A DNA stretch of 64,000 nt from CAZHGD01 sp964531735. GTDB taxonomy: Bacteria > Armatimonadota > UBA10988. Shown piece by piece: positions 32,152-40,874 of the stretch. The stretch spans positions 5,386-69,385 of the forward strand of contig CAZHGD010000015.1 in assembly GCA_964531735.1 (NCBI GenBank), in the 5' to 3' direction. Every line of letters starts with the position of its first letter. The stretch's first letter is position 1. The notes under the pieces were generated by a model, which did no database searches, was not told where the DNA came from, and saw only the letters and a list, made by a program, of their open reading frames with translations. Made by a program: the position numbers and the translations under genes.

Positions 32152-33315
32152 TCAGCCGCCGAACACGGTCCGCATGCGCTCGCAGTAGTACTGGACGTTC
32201 TCCCACTTGTTGTCGTGCGGCAGACGGTGGTCCGGGCAGGGGATGTACCCGCCCAGGTCGACCAGGCGTCGCAGCCGCTCGATCTCGGCGTCGACGGCGG
32301 CGTAGTCGCGCTGGAAGACGCGCTTGTCCGTGCCACCGACACCCAGGACCTGCTGGCCGTAGCGCTCCCGCCAGGGCGCCAGTGAGGCCGCCCAGGTGCC
32401 GACTTCGATGGGAAACATCACGCGGACGCCGTTCTCCAGCCAGACGGGCAGCAGATCGTCGATCTTGCCGTCGCAGTCCAGCGAGACCAGGTCGACGCCG
32501 TGGCGCGCCAGCAGTTCGGTGATGCGGCCGTACTGCGGACCGACCAGCTCGCCGAACAGCCGCGGGTTGACCAGCGGGCCGTTCTTGAAGCAGATGTCTT
32601 CCCAGAAGTGCGCCAGGTCCCAGGCGATGCCGCTCTGCAGCGCGCGCTCCACGCAGCGGTAGCTCAGCTCGCCGATGACCTCGATCATCTCGGCCAGCAG
32701 GCCCGGATCGTCGGCGGTCAGGTAGCACAGGTTCTCGACGCCGAGGTAGTCACGCAAGGCCCCGTAGAGGCTGCCGCAGTGCAGCAGAATGTGCGTCGGG
32801 CGATCGGGCTGCTGCAGCCACTCGCGCCCGCCTTGGTCGAAGCGCCGCCAGGTGCCCGCACAGTTCACGCCCACCTGGTCCACGCGCTCCGGCTGGAAGT
32901 TGAGGCGCGGCCGGAAGTGCTCGTCCCACGACGCCCGGTCCTTCAGCAGGTGGTCCACCTCGGCCGGGATGCTCTGGTTGGTCGGATGCGTCAGCAGCAC
33001 CGCACCGAAGCCGTTGAGCACCTTGGTGTAGCCGTCGGGCAGCTCTTCGACCACGCGGCCGGGAAAGGTCGGGCGGATGCGCGTATCGGGTCCGAACACC
33101 CGGTGGTAGTTGTCGTCGAAGCCGAGCTTGGCCGTCAGCACGTCCTCGCCGGGCGACCCGTCCCCACCCATGGCGGCCGTGGCTTCGTCGGGCGTCAGGT
33201 GGCCCTCGTCGCGCCAGCGCTCGACGGTGGCGGCCAGGAAGCCGAAATGCAGCACGGGCAGGCGGTCGTACGGCTCGTAGCGCAGCACGGCGCGCAGGCG
33301 CTCGCGGGTGGTCAT
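32152..33315 (-). CDS. URO-D-like methyltransferase-fold protein
   Basis: 387 residues, ATG 33315 with GAAGGGA nine bases upstream. The URO-D superfamily pattern is clear: MTTRERLRAVLRYEPYDRLPV start, LTHPTNQSIP, HFWEDICFKNGPLVNP, ARHGVDLVSLDCDGKIDDLLP, and GGYIPCPDHRLPHDN near the end, where a Cys and His fit the usual metal position. It lacks HemE active-site features and is alone on its strand between lacZ and the GH20-like gene. A methyl-transfer or decarboxylase role cannot be assigned. Confidence 0.75.
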   Translation of the reverse strand: MTTRERLRAVLRYEPYDRLPVLHFGFLAATVERWRDEGHLTPDEATAAMGGDGSPGEDVLTAKLGFDDNYHRVFGPDTRIRPTFPGRVVEELPDGYTKVLNGFGAVLLTHPTNQSIPAEVDHLLKDRASWDEHFRPRLNFQPERVDQVGVNCAGTWRRFDQGGREWLQQPDRPTHILLHCGSLYGALRDYLGVENLCYLTADDPGLLAEMIEVIGELSYRCVERALQSGIAWDLAHFWEDICFKNGPLVNPRLFGELVGPQYGRITELLARHGVDLVSLDCDGKIDDLLPVWLENGVRVMFPIEVGTWAASLAPWRERYGQQVLGVGGTDKRVFQRDYAAVDAEIERLRRLVDLGGYIPCPDHRLPHDNKWENVQYYCERMRTVFGG

Positions 33316-33433
33316 GACGCGATTCCCTTCGCCGCCGCGATTCGCGCTCGAACTGCGGTCACCTGCCCGTTGCGCCGCGGCAACCCGCGCGCCGGCCGCG
33401 AGCGTTATACTCCCGTGCCGAGGAGCCTGAGTG

Positions 33434-34822
33434 ATGTCCAGCCTGTTCCGCCAGACCCAACCCGTGACACCGGTGCGTGGCGTACACCTCGACCTGAAGG
33501 GCGTGCCGCCCACGCCGGAGCGGCTGCTCCGGCTCCTCGACGTGTTCGCCGCCGCGCGCTACAACGCGGTGCTGGTCGAATGGGAAGACACCTTCCCCTG
33601 GACCTGCGACGCGCGCCTGCGCTGCGAGACGGCCTACACGCCCGACGAGGTGCGGGCCTTCGCGGCGGCGGCCGCCGCCCGCGGCATCGAGGTCATCTCG
33701 CTGGTCCAGTGCCTGGGCCATGTGGAGACCCCGCTGTCGCTGCCCGGCAACGAGCATCTGCGCGAGGTGGCGCACCGCTCCGACGTGCTCAACCCGTTGG
33801 CCGCCGGCGCCCGCGAACTGGTCCAGGCCATGGTGGACGACGTGCTGGCGCTGCTGCCCGCGACTCGGCACCTGCACCTGGGTGGCGACGAAGCCTGGAG
33901 CTTCGGCACTCACCCGGACACGGCCGCTTACGTCGCCGCGCACGGCAAAGGCGCGCTCTACCTGCAGCACGTCGAGCCGATCCTGGACCATCTGAACGCA
34001 CGCGGCGTGCGGCCGATCCTGTGGCACGACATGATGGTTGACTGGGACGACGCGGCGGTGGCGCGTCTGGCCGGCCAGGCCGATCTGTGCGCCTGGGGCT
34101 ACCAGGGGCACCCCGACACCACGACGCACCATTTCAGCTCGCGGCACATCGCCCGCTTCGCCGAGCACGGCGTGGCACTGTGGGGCGGCACCGCCTACAA
34201 AGGCGCCGACGGCCACAACGTCGATCGGCCGGTGCCCGACAACCGGCGCCAGAACGCCCTGGCCTGGTCCGAGGTGGCGCAGCGCTATGGCTTCAAGGGC
34301 GTGTTCGCCACGGCCTGGAGTCGGTACAGCACGCACGACGTGCAGTGCGAGCCGATCGACGCGGCGCTCGACTGCCTGTTCGACGTGGGCGTGGTGCTGC
34401 ACGACGGACAGCCCGCCGAGGGCGGTTTGGAAGCCTGCGTGGCCGCGCTGGCGCCGCTGGGCGAGCAGGAGCGGTTCGTGGCCGCCCGCGAGGCGATGGA
34501 GGCGCTGACCGGCGTGCGCCGCTGGGGCTGGACGGTGGTGCAGCAACTGCGCGAGTGCCTGGTCACCGCAACCGTCGACGCCCGGCGCCGTGAGGCCGGT
34601 GTCTGCACGCGGCGGCTGAAGGACCTGGCCAACGTGGTCGCTCGCGCCGACGCGGTGGCGGCGCAGACGCGCCAGGCATTGGCCGGCTGCGTGGCTGACC
34701 TGTGGCTTGACCGCTACCTGGCCGAGCGCCTCGACCCGCTCCGCGAGGAGCTGGGCGCGCTCGCGCCGCGCGTGCAACTGCTCGACCCGGACGGGTACCG
34801 CGCCGAGCTGGGCGGCGCGTGA
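33434..34822 (+). CDS. GH20-like beta-N-acetylhexosaminidase
   Basis: 462 residues. ATG 33434 follows GAGGAG at about nine bases; GTG 33431 is the alternative. The TIM barrel carries the GH20 Asp-Glu pair (D152-E153) in HLHLGGDEAWSFG. YNAVLVEWEDTFPW, LVQCLGHVE, ILWHDMMVDW and ATAWSRYSTHD mark other barrel strands. The length and lack of a separate N-terminal domain resemble hexosaminidase D-type enzymes. A C-terminal helical region (about 330-462) follows. No signal peptide, so action is probably on imported oligosaccharides. A TATACT -10-like hexamer lies at 33406-33411, without a good -35. Confidence 0.8.
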   Translation: MSSLFRQTQPVTPVRGVHLDLKGVPPTPERLLRLLDVFAAARYNAVLVEWEDTFPWTCDARLRCETAYTPDEVRAFAAAAAARGIEVISLVQCLGHVETPLSLPGNEHLREVAHRSDVLNPLAAGARELVQAMVDDVLALLPATRHLHLGGDEAWSFGTHPDTAAYVAAHGKGALYLQHVEPILDHLNARGVRPILWHDMMVDWDDAAVARLAGQADLCAWGYQGHPDTTTHHFSSRHIARFAEHGVALWGGTAYKGADGHNVDRPVPDNRRQNALAWSEVAQRYGFKGVFATAWSRYSTHDVQCEPIDAALDCLFDVGVVLHDGQPAEGGLEACVAALAPLGEQERFVAAREAMEALTGVRRWGWTVVQQLRECLVTATVDARRREAGVCTRRLKDLANVVARADAVAAQTRQALAGCVADLWLDRYLAERLDPLREELGALAPRVQLLDPDGYRAELGGA

Positions 34823-34907
34823 GCCACCGCGCCACCGCTCGCCGCGCGCCTCCTGGCCAAGCCGTTGCAGGCTCCTCCCAACGGAGGCTGGAGCGGAGGC
34901 GCGAGCG

Positions 34908-35333
34908 ATGGCAACAGAGCTGGCGGTCGTGCTGAGCAACCGGTTGGAGGAGCTCGTCGGCAGCGCGGTCGGACAGTTGCATGGCAAGCCCGAGTTCACC
35001 GGCGAGCCGCAACGCCTGAGCGCCGAGGTGCGCGATTGCCTGCTGGCCCTGCGCCGCGCTGATGCCGCCACCGAGCCGGGTCTGCTGCTCTCGGCCGCCT
35101 TGGCCGCCAGCCAGAGCGAGGTGGCCGACGCGCGGGCCTACCGCCGCTCGCAGTTGGTCATCGAGGCCATCGGCGCCGCGGTGGCCGAGGTCTCACACAC
35201 CTGCCTGCCACGCGACGCCGCCCGCGCCGCCGGCGTGCGGCTGCGCGAGCTGATCGGGCCGGCCCAAGTCCAGCTCGCCGCGCAGTTCCGGTCGCAGCTC
35301 GCCGGACAGGTGGAGCAGCCGGGCGCCGGCTAG
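34908..35333 (+). CDS. Conserved-looking hypothetical, all-helical protein
   Basis: 141 residues from ATG 34908, preceded by GGAGCGGAGG. No family is recognised. Composition is helix-forming throughout (NRLEELVGSAVGQL, LSAEVRDCLLALRRA, FRSQLAGQVEQ) with no TM segment, signal peptide or metal motif. It lies between the hexosaminidase and a response regulator on the same strand, 33 bases before the latter, so it may belong to that signalling gene. Confidence 0.55.
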   Translation: MATELAVVLSNRLEELVGSAVGQLHGKPEFTGEPQRLSAEVRDCLLALRRADAATEPGLLLSAALAASQSEVADARAYRRSQLVIEAIGAAVAEVSHTCLPRDAARAAGVRLRELIGPAQVQLAAQFRSQLAGQVEQPGAG

Positions 35334-35366
35334 GCGGGCTGGCCGACCTGGAGGAGGCCGAAGCGA

Positions 35367-35780
35367 GTGTCAGCGCAGTCACCCAGGAACGCCGTTCACG
35401 TGCTGGTGGTCGATGACGAGCCCGACCACCGGACGACGCTGTGCGGCATCCTCGAACGCGATGGCATCTTGCCCTGCGTGGCCGCGACGGCCGACGAAGC
35501 CATCGACTGGACCGCGCGCCGCGACTTCCTCGTGGCGGTGGTCGACCTGCGCCTGGCCGGCCAGGACGGGCTGGCCACCATGGCCACGCTGCGCGCCCGC
35601 CAGCCTTGGCTCGAGGTCATCATCCTCACCGCCTACCCGACCCCCGCCACCTGCCGCGCGGCCCTGACCGCCGGCGCCGCGGCCTACCTCGAAAAGCCGT
35701 TCAACCCGGACGCGCTCCGCGCCCTGGTGACCACGCTCGCGGAGCGCGCCCGCCCCGGCGCACCGGCTGACGTCGCCTAA
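35367..35780 (+). CDS. Single-domain response regulator
   Basis: 137 residues, GTG start with GGAGGAGG upstream. A CheY-like receiver: acidic pair D16/D17 in VLVVDDEPD, phospho-acceptor D60 in VVDLRLAG, T88 in ILTAY and K110 in YLEKPF. There is no output domain, so it must act by protein contact or in a phosphorelay. No kinase is adjacent; the soluble kinase at 45725 is the only one in the window and a link is speculative. Its last four bases overlap the convergent coaE gene. Confidence 0.88.
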   Translation: MSAQSPRNAVHVLVVDDEPDHRTTLCGILERDGILPCVAATADEAIDWTARRDFLVAVVDLRLAGQDGLATMATLRARQPWLEVIILTAYPTPATCRAALTAGAAAYLEKPFNPDALRALVTTLAERARPGAPADVA

Positions 35781-36361
35781 CGCGGCAGCGCTTGCCACGC
35801 CGCGGTCACCTGACGGCGCAGTTCCGCCGCGTCGCCGCGATTGTCGATCACCGTGTCGGCCAGCTCGCTGGCCGCGGCCCAGTCGCCCTGCGCCGCGATG
35901 CGGCGGTCCGCGTCCGCCGGAGTCAGACCGCGTTGCCCAACCAGGCGTGCGCGCCGCTGTTCGGCCGGGGCCGTGACCAGCCACAACCGGTCGCACCGCC
36001 GGTGGTAGCCGGCCTCGATCAGCTTGATGGCCTCGATGACCGCCACCGGCTGCGCGCAGTCGGCCAGCCGCTGCGCCAGCCGGCACGTCACCGCCGGATG
36101 CACGATGGCCTCCAGCGCGGCCAGATCGGCTGGCGAGCCGAACACGCGGGCCGCCACCGCCGCCCGGTCGAGACCACCGCCGTCGCCGATGACCGACGGT
36201 CCGAAGCGTTCGGCAATGGCGGCGACGGTGGCACTGCCCGGAGCGGTGGCTTCGCGCGCGAGTTGGTCACAGTCGATCACCTCGGCGCCCAACTCGGCCA
36301 GTACGGCCGCCACCGTAGACTTGCCCCCACCGATCGGCCCGGTCAGCCCGATGATCAGCAT
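35777..36361 (-). CDS. coaE: Dephospho-CoA kinase
   Basis: 194 residues, the usual length. It makes CoA from dephospho-CoA in the last step of CoA synthesis. The P-loop GLTGPIGGGKST is at residues 5-16, followed by DCDQLAREATAPG, the IVHPAV motif and VIEAIKLIEAGYHRRCD (lid region). RRIAAQGDW and DTVIDNRGD match the family C-terminus. ATG 36361 has GGAG about eight bases upstream. It is alone on its strand between the response regulator and TPR genes. Confidence 0.93.
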   Translation of the reverse strand: MLIIGLTGPIGGGKSTVAAVLAELGAEVIDCDQLAREATAPGSATVAAIAERFGPSVIGDGGGLDRAAVAARVFGSPADLAALEAIVHPAVTCRLAQRLADCAQPVAVIEAIKLIEAGYHRRCDRLWLVTAPAEQRRARLVGQRGLTPADADRRIAAQGDWAAASELADTVIDNRGDAAELRRQVTAAWQALPR

Positions 36362-36429
36362 TCGGTCGGCTCCGCGCCCATGATAGGCCACAAGCCGTCC
36401 GCCGATAAGCCATCGGTGGCGACATCGGT

Positions 36430-36458
36430 TTGACATCGGCCGGACGCCACGGCAGACT
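36430..36458 (+). promoter_or_regulatory. Possible promoter of the TPR/TldD gene run
   Basis: A perfect TTGACA (36430-36435) is followed after 17 bases by CAGACT (36453-36458), a poor -10. It lies 48 bases before the first TPR gene and faces it. Confidence 0.4.
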
Positions 36459-36505
36459 TGGGCGAGTCGTCTGCGCGGTCCAGGCTCGCAAGAGGGAGGC
36501 ACCCG

Positions 36506-36946
36506 ATGCAAACGGATCCGGCTTGGGCGGATGCCAAAGCGGCGCTGCAAGGCAAGCGCTTCGAAGAGGCCATCGTGCATCTGGAGAAGGTGATCGAGAA
36601 CGACGACGAGGATGCCGATGCCTACTGCCTGATGGGTGCGGCTTACGGCGCCCTGCACCGCTACCTCGAGGCCGAGTTCTACCTGTCCAGGGCCTGCGAG
36701 ATCGACGATACCTCGCCGGTGATCCACTTCAACCTCGGCCGCACGTTTGAGGCGCGCAAACGGATCGAGGACGCCATCCGCTGCTACGAGAACTCGCTCC
36801 GGGCGAACCGCGCCTATGCACCGGCCCGGCAGGCGCTCGAACGCCTCCACGCCACTCTGTCGCCCGACCTGCGCGAGCCCGAGCCACCCGAGCCGGACGA
36901 GGCGCAGGGAACCACCGTGCCTGCCGCGAAACCACACCACGGGTGA
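36506..36946 (+). CDS. TPR-repeat protein
   Basis: 146 residues, ATG preceded by GGGAGG six bases away. About three tetratricopeptide repeats span 5-115 (FEEAIVHLEKVIENDDEDADAY, YLEAEFYLSRACEIDD, IEDAIRCYENSLRANRAYAPA). The tail is Pro/Glu-rich (EPEPPEPDEAQG). There is no signal peptide. It presumably scaffolds a protein complex. Another TPR gene follows after 13 bases. Confidence 0.75.
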   Translation: MQTDPAWADAKAALQGKRFEEAIVHLEKVIENDDEDADAYCLMGAAYGALHRYLEAEFYLSRACEIDDTSPVIHFNLGRTFEARKRIEDAIRCYENSLRANRAYAPARQALERLHATLSPDLREPEPPEPDEAQGTTVPAAKPHHG

Positions 36947-36959
36947 CGCGAGGGCGGGC

Positions 36960-38192
36960 ATGACGGCAGACCAGCTCATTGAGACCGCGCTGACCGCTCT
37001 GCGCGAGGGGGAGGCCGCGGTGGCGGAGCACGACCTGCGCCAGGCACTGTCGCAGCAGCCGGACCATCCACGCGCGACGCTGTTCCTCGGCGTCGCCTTG
37101 GCTCGCCAGGAGCGCTGGAGCGAGGCCGAGGAGACACTGCAGCACGGCTGCCGGATCGAGCCGGTCAACGCGCTCATGCACTACAACCTCGGCCGGCTGT
37201 ACCAGCAACTCGCGCGCCACGCCGAGGCGGTCGAGTGCTACCAGCAGGCACTGCGGTTGGAGCCCAGCCACGAGGGCGCGCGCGATGGCCTGGGCCAGTT
37301 GGCCGCCAGCCTGCCCGAGCAGCGCTTCACCGAGCAGCCGCTGGCCGCCGAACAGCAGGTTCGCGGCATCGACACCGGGTCGGCGCTCAAGGTCGGGCTC
37401 TATCTCGGCCTGCCGCTGGCGACGCTGATCGCCGCCGGCTTCGCCGTCGAGAGCGGTCTGAAGTGGGACGGCGGCTACCTGGTCACCGGCGTGGCGCTGG
37501 CGCTGGTCACCGTGCTGGCCATTCTGGTGACCGTGCTGGTGCAGATCGGCACCTACAACTACACGGCCGTCCGCGTGCAACCGGTCACGGTGGAGGTCGA
37601 GACGGACGGGCGCTGGTACCGCGTCACCGGTGTCGAGCCCTACCCGTGTGGCCGCATGGGCGCCGTGGTCGGCCCGGTTGGCGCGCTGGTCAACGGCACC
37701 GTGCTCACGCCGCTGGTCTCCACCTTCCTGGTGGCGGTCGTGGCCATCTGGGAGCTGGTGGGCATCAAGGGAAGTTCGTCGCCGAGCGTCGCGGTTGGCC
37801 CGGTCGTCGCTGCCGCGGCGTTCTACGGCAGCCTCGTCGTGGCCGCCGGCGGCTACCTGCTGGGGATCCTGCTGGCGGTGTTCTACAACTGGTCGGTCAC
37901 ACACACTGGTGGCGTGCGCTTCGAGCACCGCTGGCGGCGCGGCCGGTCGGAGTTGGCTCGGCTGGAGCCCTGGTCCACCACGGCCAGCCTGCTCCTGAGC
38001 ACGTGGCTGTTCTGGTGGCCGTTCGCCGCGCTGGCCGGTCTGGTGGCCCTGGCCAATGACCTGACCTACGGTGCGGCCTGGCTCCTCGGCTCGACCTTCG
38101 GCGTGCCGCTGGCGGTGTTCGCCGCGGTGATCATCTATAATGGCTGCGCCGCCGCCTACGGTGGGCTGTGCGTTGACCTCCGCGAGGACTGA
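36960..38192 (+). CDS. TPR protein with polytopic membrane domain
   Basis: 410 residues, ATG preceded by GAGGG. N-terminal TPRs (about 1-125: ALRQALSQQPDHPRATLFL type, WSEAEETLQHGCRIEPVNA, HAEAVECYQQALRLEPSHE) are followed by about six hydrophobic helices (about 145-405), the first around LYLGLPLATLIAAGF and the last ending near the C-terminus. A soluble loop between helices 2 and 3 carries VEVETDGRWYRVTGVEPYP. The TPR part should be cytoplasmic. No known function; it could anchor the preceding TPR protein at the membrane. Confidence 0.7.
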   Translation: MTADQLIETALTALREGEAAVAEHDLRQALSQQPDHPRATLFLGVALARQERWSEAEETLQHGCRIEPVNALMHYNLGRLYQQLARHAEAVECYQQALRLEPSHEGARDGLGQLAASLPEQRFTEQPLAAEQQVRGIDTGSALKVGLYLGLPLATLIAAGFAVESGLKWDGGYLVTGVALALVTVLAILVTVLVQIGTYNYTAVRVQPVTVEVETDGRWYRVTGVEPYPCGRMGAVVGPVGALVNGTVLTPLVSTFLVAVVAIWELVGIKGSSSPSVAVGPVVAAAAFYGSLVVAAGGYLLGILLAVFYNWSVTHTGGVRFEHRWRRGRSELARLEPWSTTASLLLSTWLFWWPFAALAGLVALANDLTYGAAWLLGSTFGVPLAVFAAVIIYNGCAAAYGGLCVDLRED

Positions 38193-38207
38193 GGCCGGAG
38201 AGAGCCG

Positions 38208-39653
38208 ATGAAGGACCTATGCCAGGAAGCGTTGGCCGCGGCGGTGGCCGCCGGGGCCGAGCACGCCGAGGCGCGCGGCCTGGAGCAGCGCGAGCAGTGG
38301 CTGCACGCCAAGAACGGGCAGCCCGACCTGGTCAGTGAACCATCGGAGGCCGGCTTGTCGGTGCGTGTCTTGCAGCGCGGCTGCTGGGGCTTTGCCGCCA
38401 CCGGCGACCTGACCGTCGCGGGCGTCGCCGCGTGCGCGCGGCTGGCGGTGGCCAACGCCGCCGCCGCCGCGCCCTGGCGTGTGGTCCCGGTGCGCCTGGC
38501 CGACGAGCCGGCGCACCGCGCGCGCTACGAGACGCCGGTCGCCATCGACGCCGAGGCGGTCTCGCTGAGTACCAAGCTCGATCTGCTGGTCCGCGCCACG
38601 CAAGCGCTCATCGCTGAACCGGGCGTGATGGTCGGCGAGGCGCTGATGTGGTTTCGACACGAGACGCAGCACTTCGCCAACACGGCCGGCGCGGTGATCG
38701 ACCAGGTGCTGCACCTCGCCGGCTGCGGCCTGGAGGCCACGTCCACCGGCGCCGGCGGCATCCAGAAGCGCTCGTACCCGAATAGCTGGGGGCAGTGCAT
38801 CGGCGGCGGCTATGAGCTGATTGACGAGTGCGACCTGCTGGCGCACGCGCCGGCCGTGGCGGCCGAATGCGCGGCGTTGCAGCAGGCTGAGGCGTGTCCC
38901 GCCGGCGAGTACGACCTGATCATCGAGCCGAAGCAACTGGCGCTCCAGATCCACGAGAGTGTCGGACACCCGCTGGAGCTGGACCGCGTGATGGGCGGCG
39001 AGGCCAACTTCGCCGGCACCAGCTTCGCCACCACCGAACACCTCGGCCGGCTGCGTTACGGCAGCGAACTGGTCAACCTGGTGGCCGACGCGACCTTGCC
39101 GCGCGGGCTGGCCACCTTCGGCTTCGACGACGAAGGCGTCGCCGCCCAGCGCTGGCGGCTGGTGGAAGACGGCGTGCTGAAGAGCTACTTCACCTCGCGC
39201 GAGTACGCGCCGGTGATCGGCGAGCCGCGCAGCCGCGGCTGCCTCCGCGCGCAGGGCTGGCGGCATGTGCCGATCATCCGCATGGTCAATCTCAGCCTGG
39301 AGCCCGGCCGCGAGCCGCTGACCCTCGAGGAGCTGATCGGTGACACGAAGCACGGCCTGCTGCTGAGCACCAACCGCAGTTGGAGCATCGACCAGCGCCG
39401 GGTCAACTTCCAGTTCGGGTGCGAGGCGGCCTGGGAGATCCGCGACGGCCGCCTCGGTGCGCTGTTGCGCGATCCCGTCTATCACGGGCTGACGACGCAG
39501 TTCTGGGGGAGCTGTGACGCCATCTGCGACCAGCGCGAGTGGCAGCCGGTGGGCCTGGCCAACTGCGGCAAGGGGCAGCCTTGCCAAATGGCCGAGATGA
39601 CCCACGGCTCGTCGCCGGCGCGATTCCGCCAGGTGGCCTGCGGGAGCAGTTAG
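38208..39653 (+). CDS. tldD: TldD/PmbA family metalloprotease, TldD-type
   Basis: 481 residues. TldD is the catalytic half of the TldD-TldE complex, which degrades unfolded peptides and matures some microcin and RiPP precursors. The zinc motif HExxxH is at H249-E250-H254 (QIHESVGHPLELDR), and the C-terminal NCGKGQP with C453 supplies the third ligand seen in the family. GFDDEGVAAQRWRLVEDGVLKSYFTSR and STNRSWSIDQRRVNFQF are further family blocks. ATG follows GGAGAG. No tldE/pmbA gene lies beside it, so the partner would be elsewhere or the enzyme works alone. The HpcH-like gene follows after 23 bases. Confidence 0.85.
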   Translation: MKDLCQEALAAAVAAGAEHAEARGLEQREQWLHAKNGQPDLVSEPSEAGLSVRVLQRGCWGFAATGDLTVAGVAACARLAVANAAAAAPWRVVPVRLADEPAHRARYETPVAIDAEAVSLSTKLDLLVRATQALIAEPGVMVGEALMWFRHETQHFANTAGAVIDQVLHLAGCGLEATSTGAGGIQKRSYPNSWGQCIGGGYELIDECDLLAHAPAVAAECAALQQAEACPAGEYDLIIEPKQLALQIHESVGHPLELDRVMGGEANFAGTSFATTEHLGRLRYGSELVNLVADATLPRGLATFGFDDEGVAAQRWRLVEDGVLKSYFTSREYAPVIGEPRSRGCLRAQGWRHVPIIRMVNLSLEPGREPLTLEELIGDTKHGLLLSTNRSWSIDQRRVNFQFGCEAAWEIRDGRLGALLRDPVYHGLTTQFWGSCDAICDQREWQPVGLANCGKGQPCQMAEMTHGSSPARFRQVACGSS

Positions 39654-39676
39654 CCGTTCTGTCAGGAGCCGCACCT

Positions 39677-40348
39677 ATGCCGCCGGACACTGTGAAGCAA
39701 CGCATCGCCGCTCGCGAGCCCCTGCACGTCGGCTTCTGCGCCTTGGGCACCAGTGCCGCCGAGCTGCGGACCCGTTGCGAGCGCGAGCCGATGGACTATG
39801 CCTTCGTCGACGCGCAGCACTCGCCGTACGATGATGCGGCGCTGCACGAGTTCTGCCGCCACGCGGCCAGCATCGACTTGGGTGTCGTGCTGCGCATCAT
39901 GCATCCGCGGCAGACCTGGATGATCGGCCACTACCTCGACTTGGGCCTGCTCGGCGTGGTCATCCCGATGGTCGAAGAGCCCGAGGTGGTCGCGGCGGCG
40001 ATCGAGTCGTGCTACTACCCGCCGCTGGGCCGCCGGAGCTGGGGGCCCGGCCGCGCGCTCGGGTGGGCCGGCCGTACCGCCGGCTTCGAGTACGCGACCT
40101 GGTGGAATGAGCACGGTCTGCTCATGCCGCAGATCGAGACGCTCGCCGGCGTGCTGCGGTGCCGCGAGTTGGTGCAGCCCGGCGTGGACATGCTGGTCTT
40201 CGGCGCCAACGACCTGGAGCTCGACCTCAGCCGCCATCCGGAGGCGCCGTTCGACACCTTCGACGCCTGCCGCCAGTACGTGGCCGACGCCTGCGCCGAC
40301 CTGCCCGTGAAGGTGGCCGCCGGCAACAGTCCCCTGGGCGATCTCTGA
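39677..40348 (+). CDS. HpcH/HpaI-type aldolase family protein
   Basis: 223 residues, short for the family (about 250). ATG 39677 follows AGGAG at nine bases. The barrel has GFCALGTSAAELRT, DYAFVDAQHSPYD (the family has DxEHxxxD), VVLRIMHPRQTWMIGHYLDLGLLGVVIPMVEEPEVV, and VDMLVFGANDLELDLS. The metal-binding Glu of the IPMVE motif is present. Members cleave 2-keto-3-deoxy acids to pyruvate and an aldehyde using a divalent metal. The substrate is unknown. It ends four bases from the convergent RidA gene. Confidence 0.75.
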   Translation: MPPDTVKQRIAAREPLHVGFCALGTSAAELRTRCEREPMDYAFVDAQHSPYDDAALHEFCRHAASIDLGVVLRIMHPRQTWMIGHYLDLGLLGVVIPMVEEPEVVAAAIESCYYPPLGRRSWGPGRALGWAGRTAGFEYATWWNEHGLLMPQIETLAGVLRCRELVQPGVDMLVFGANDLELDLSRHPEAPFDTFDACRQYVADACADLPVKVAAGNSPLGDL

Positions 40349-40352
40349 GCGG

Positions 40353-40814
40353 CTACTTCGGGCTGACGGCCCAGTCGGCCACCTCGACCACCAACTCGAT
40401 CTCCACGGCGGCGTTCACCGGAAGCTGGTACACGCCGATGGCGGAGCGCGCGTGGTAACCCACCTGCGGGCCGAACACCTCGTTGAGCAGGTCGGTGGCG
40501 CCGTGCATCACCGACGGCGTGTCGCAGAAGTTCGGGCCGCAGTTCACGAAGCCGGTGATCTTGACGATGCGGGTCACGCAGTCGAGGCTGTCGATCTCTT
40601 CGTACAGGTTGCCCAGCACGGCGATGGCCGCGTTGCGCGCCGCGCGATAGCCCTCTTCGGGCGTCAGGTCGCTACCGATCTTCCCCCGTTCGGGCGAGAC
40701 GTTGCCCGAACTGAAGACCAGGTTGCCGGTGCGGACCGCCTTGGCGATCTTCCCGCGCGGACCTGGCTTCGGCACCTCGATGCCCAACTCGCTCAGCTTG
40801 GCTTCGGCGTTCAT
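40353..40814 (-). CDS. RidA (YjgF/YER057c/UK114) family protein
   Basis: 153 residues. RidA hydrolyses reactive enamine/imine intermediates from PLP enzymes and so protects them. The family pattern is visible: NLVFSSGNVSPERG, YRAARNAAIAVLGNL, and the C-terminal ARSAIGVYQLPVNAAVEIEL with the conserved Arg. It is slightly longer than E. coli RidA because of an N-terminal helix (MNAEAKLSELGIEVP), typical of the Rid2-type subgroup. GGAG lies upstream of the ATG. Downstream of the restriction-modification remnant on the same strand. Confidence 0.85.
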   Translation of the reverse strand: MNAEAKLSELGIEVPKPGPRGKIAKAVRTGNLVFSSGNVSPERGKIGSDLTPEEGYRAARNAAIAVLGNLYEEIDSLDCVTRIVKITGFVNCGPNFCDTPSVMHGATDLLNEVFGPQVGYHARSAIGVYQLPVNAAVEIELVVEVADWAVSPK

Positions 40815-40874
40815 CCCGCTCTGCTCCTCGTGGCGCCAGGTACCTTCGCCACCGGCCGCCAGCCTCCTGCTGTC

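Noticed and set aside
32152..33315. hemE (heme-pathway uroporphyrinogen decarboxylase)
   Set aside because: The protein shares the fold but lacks HemE active-site motifs and has no heme-gene neighbours; same for 7623 and 19914.
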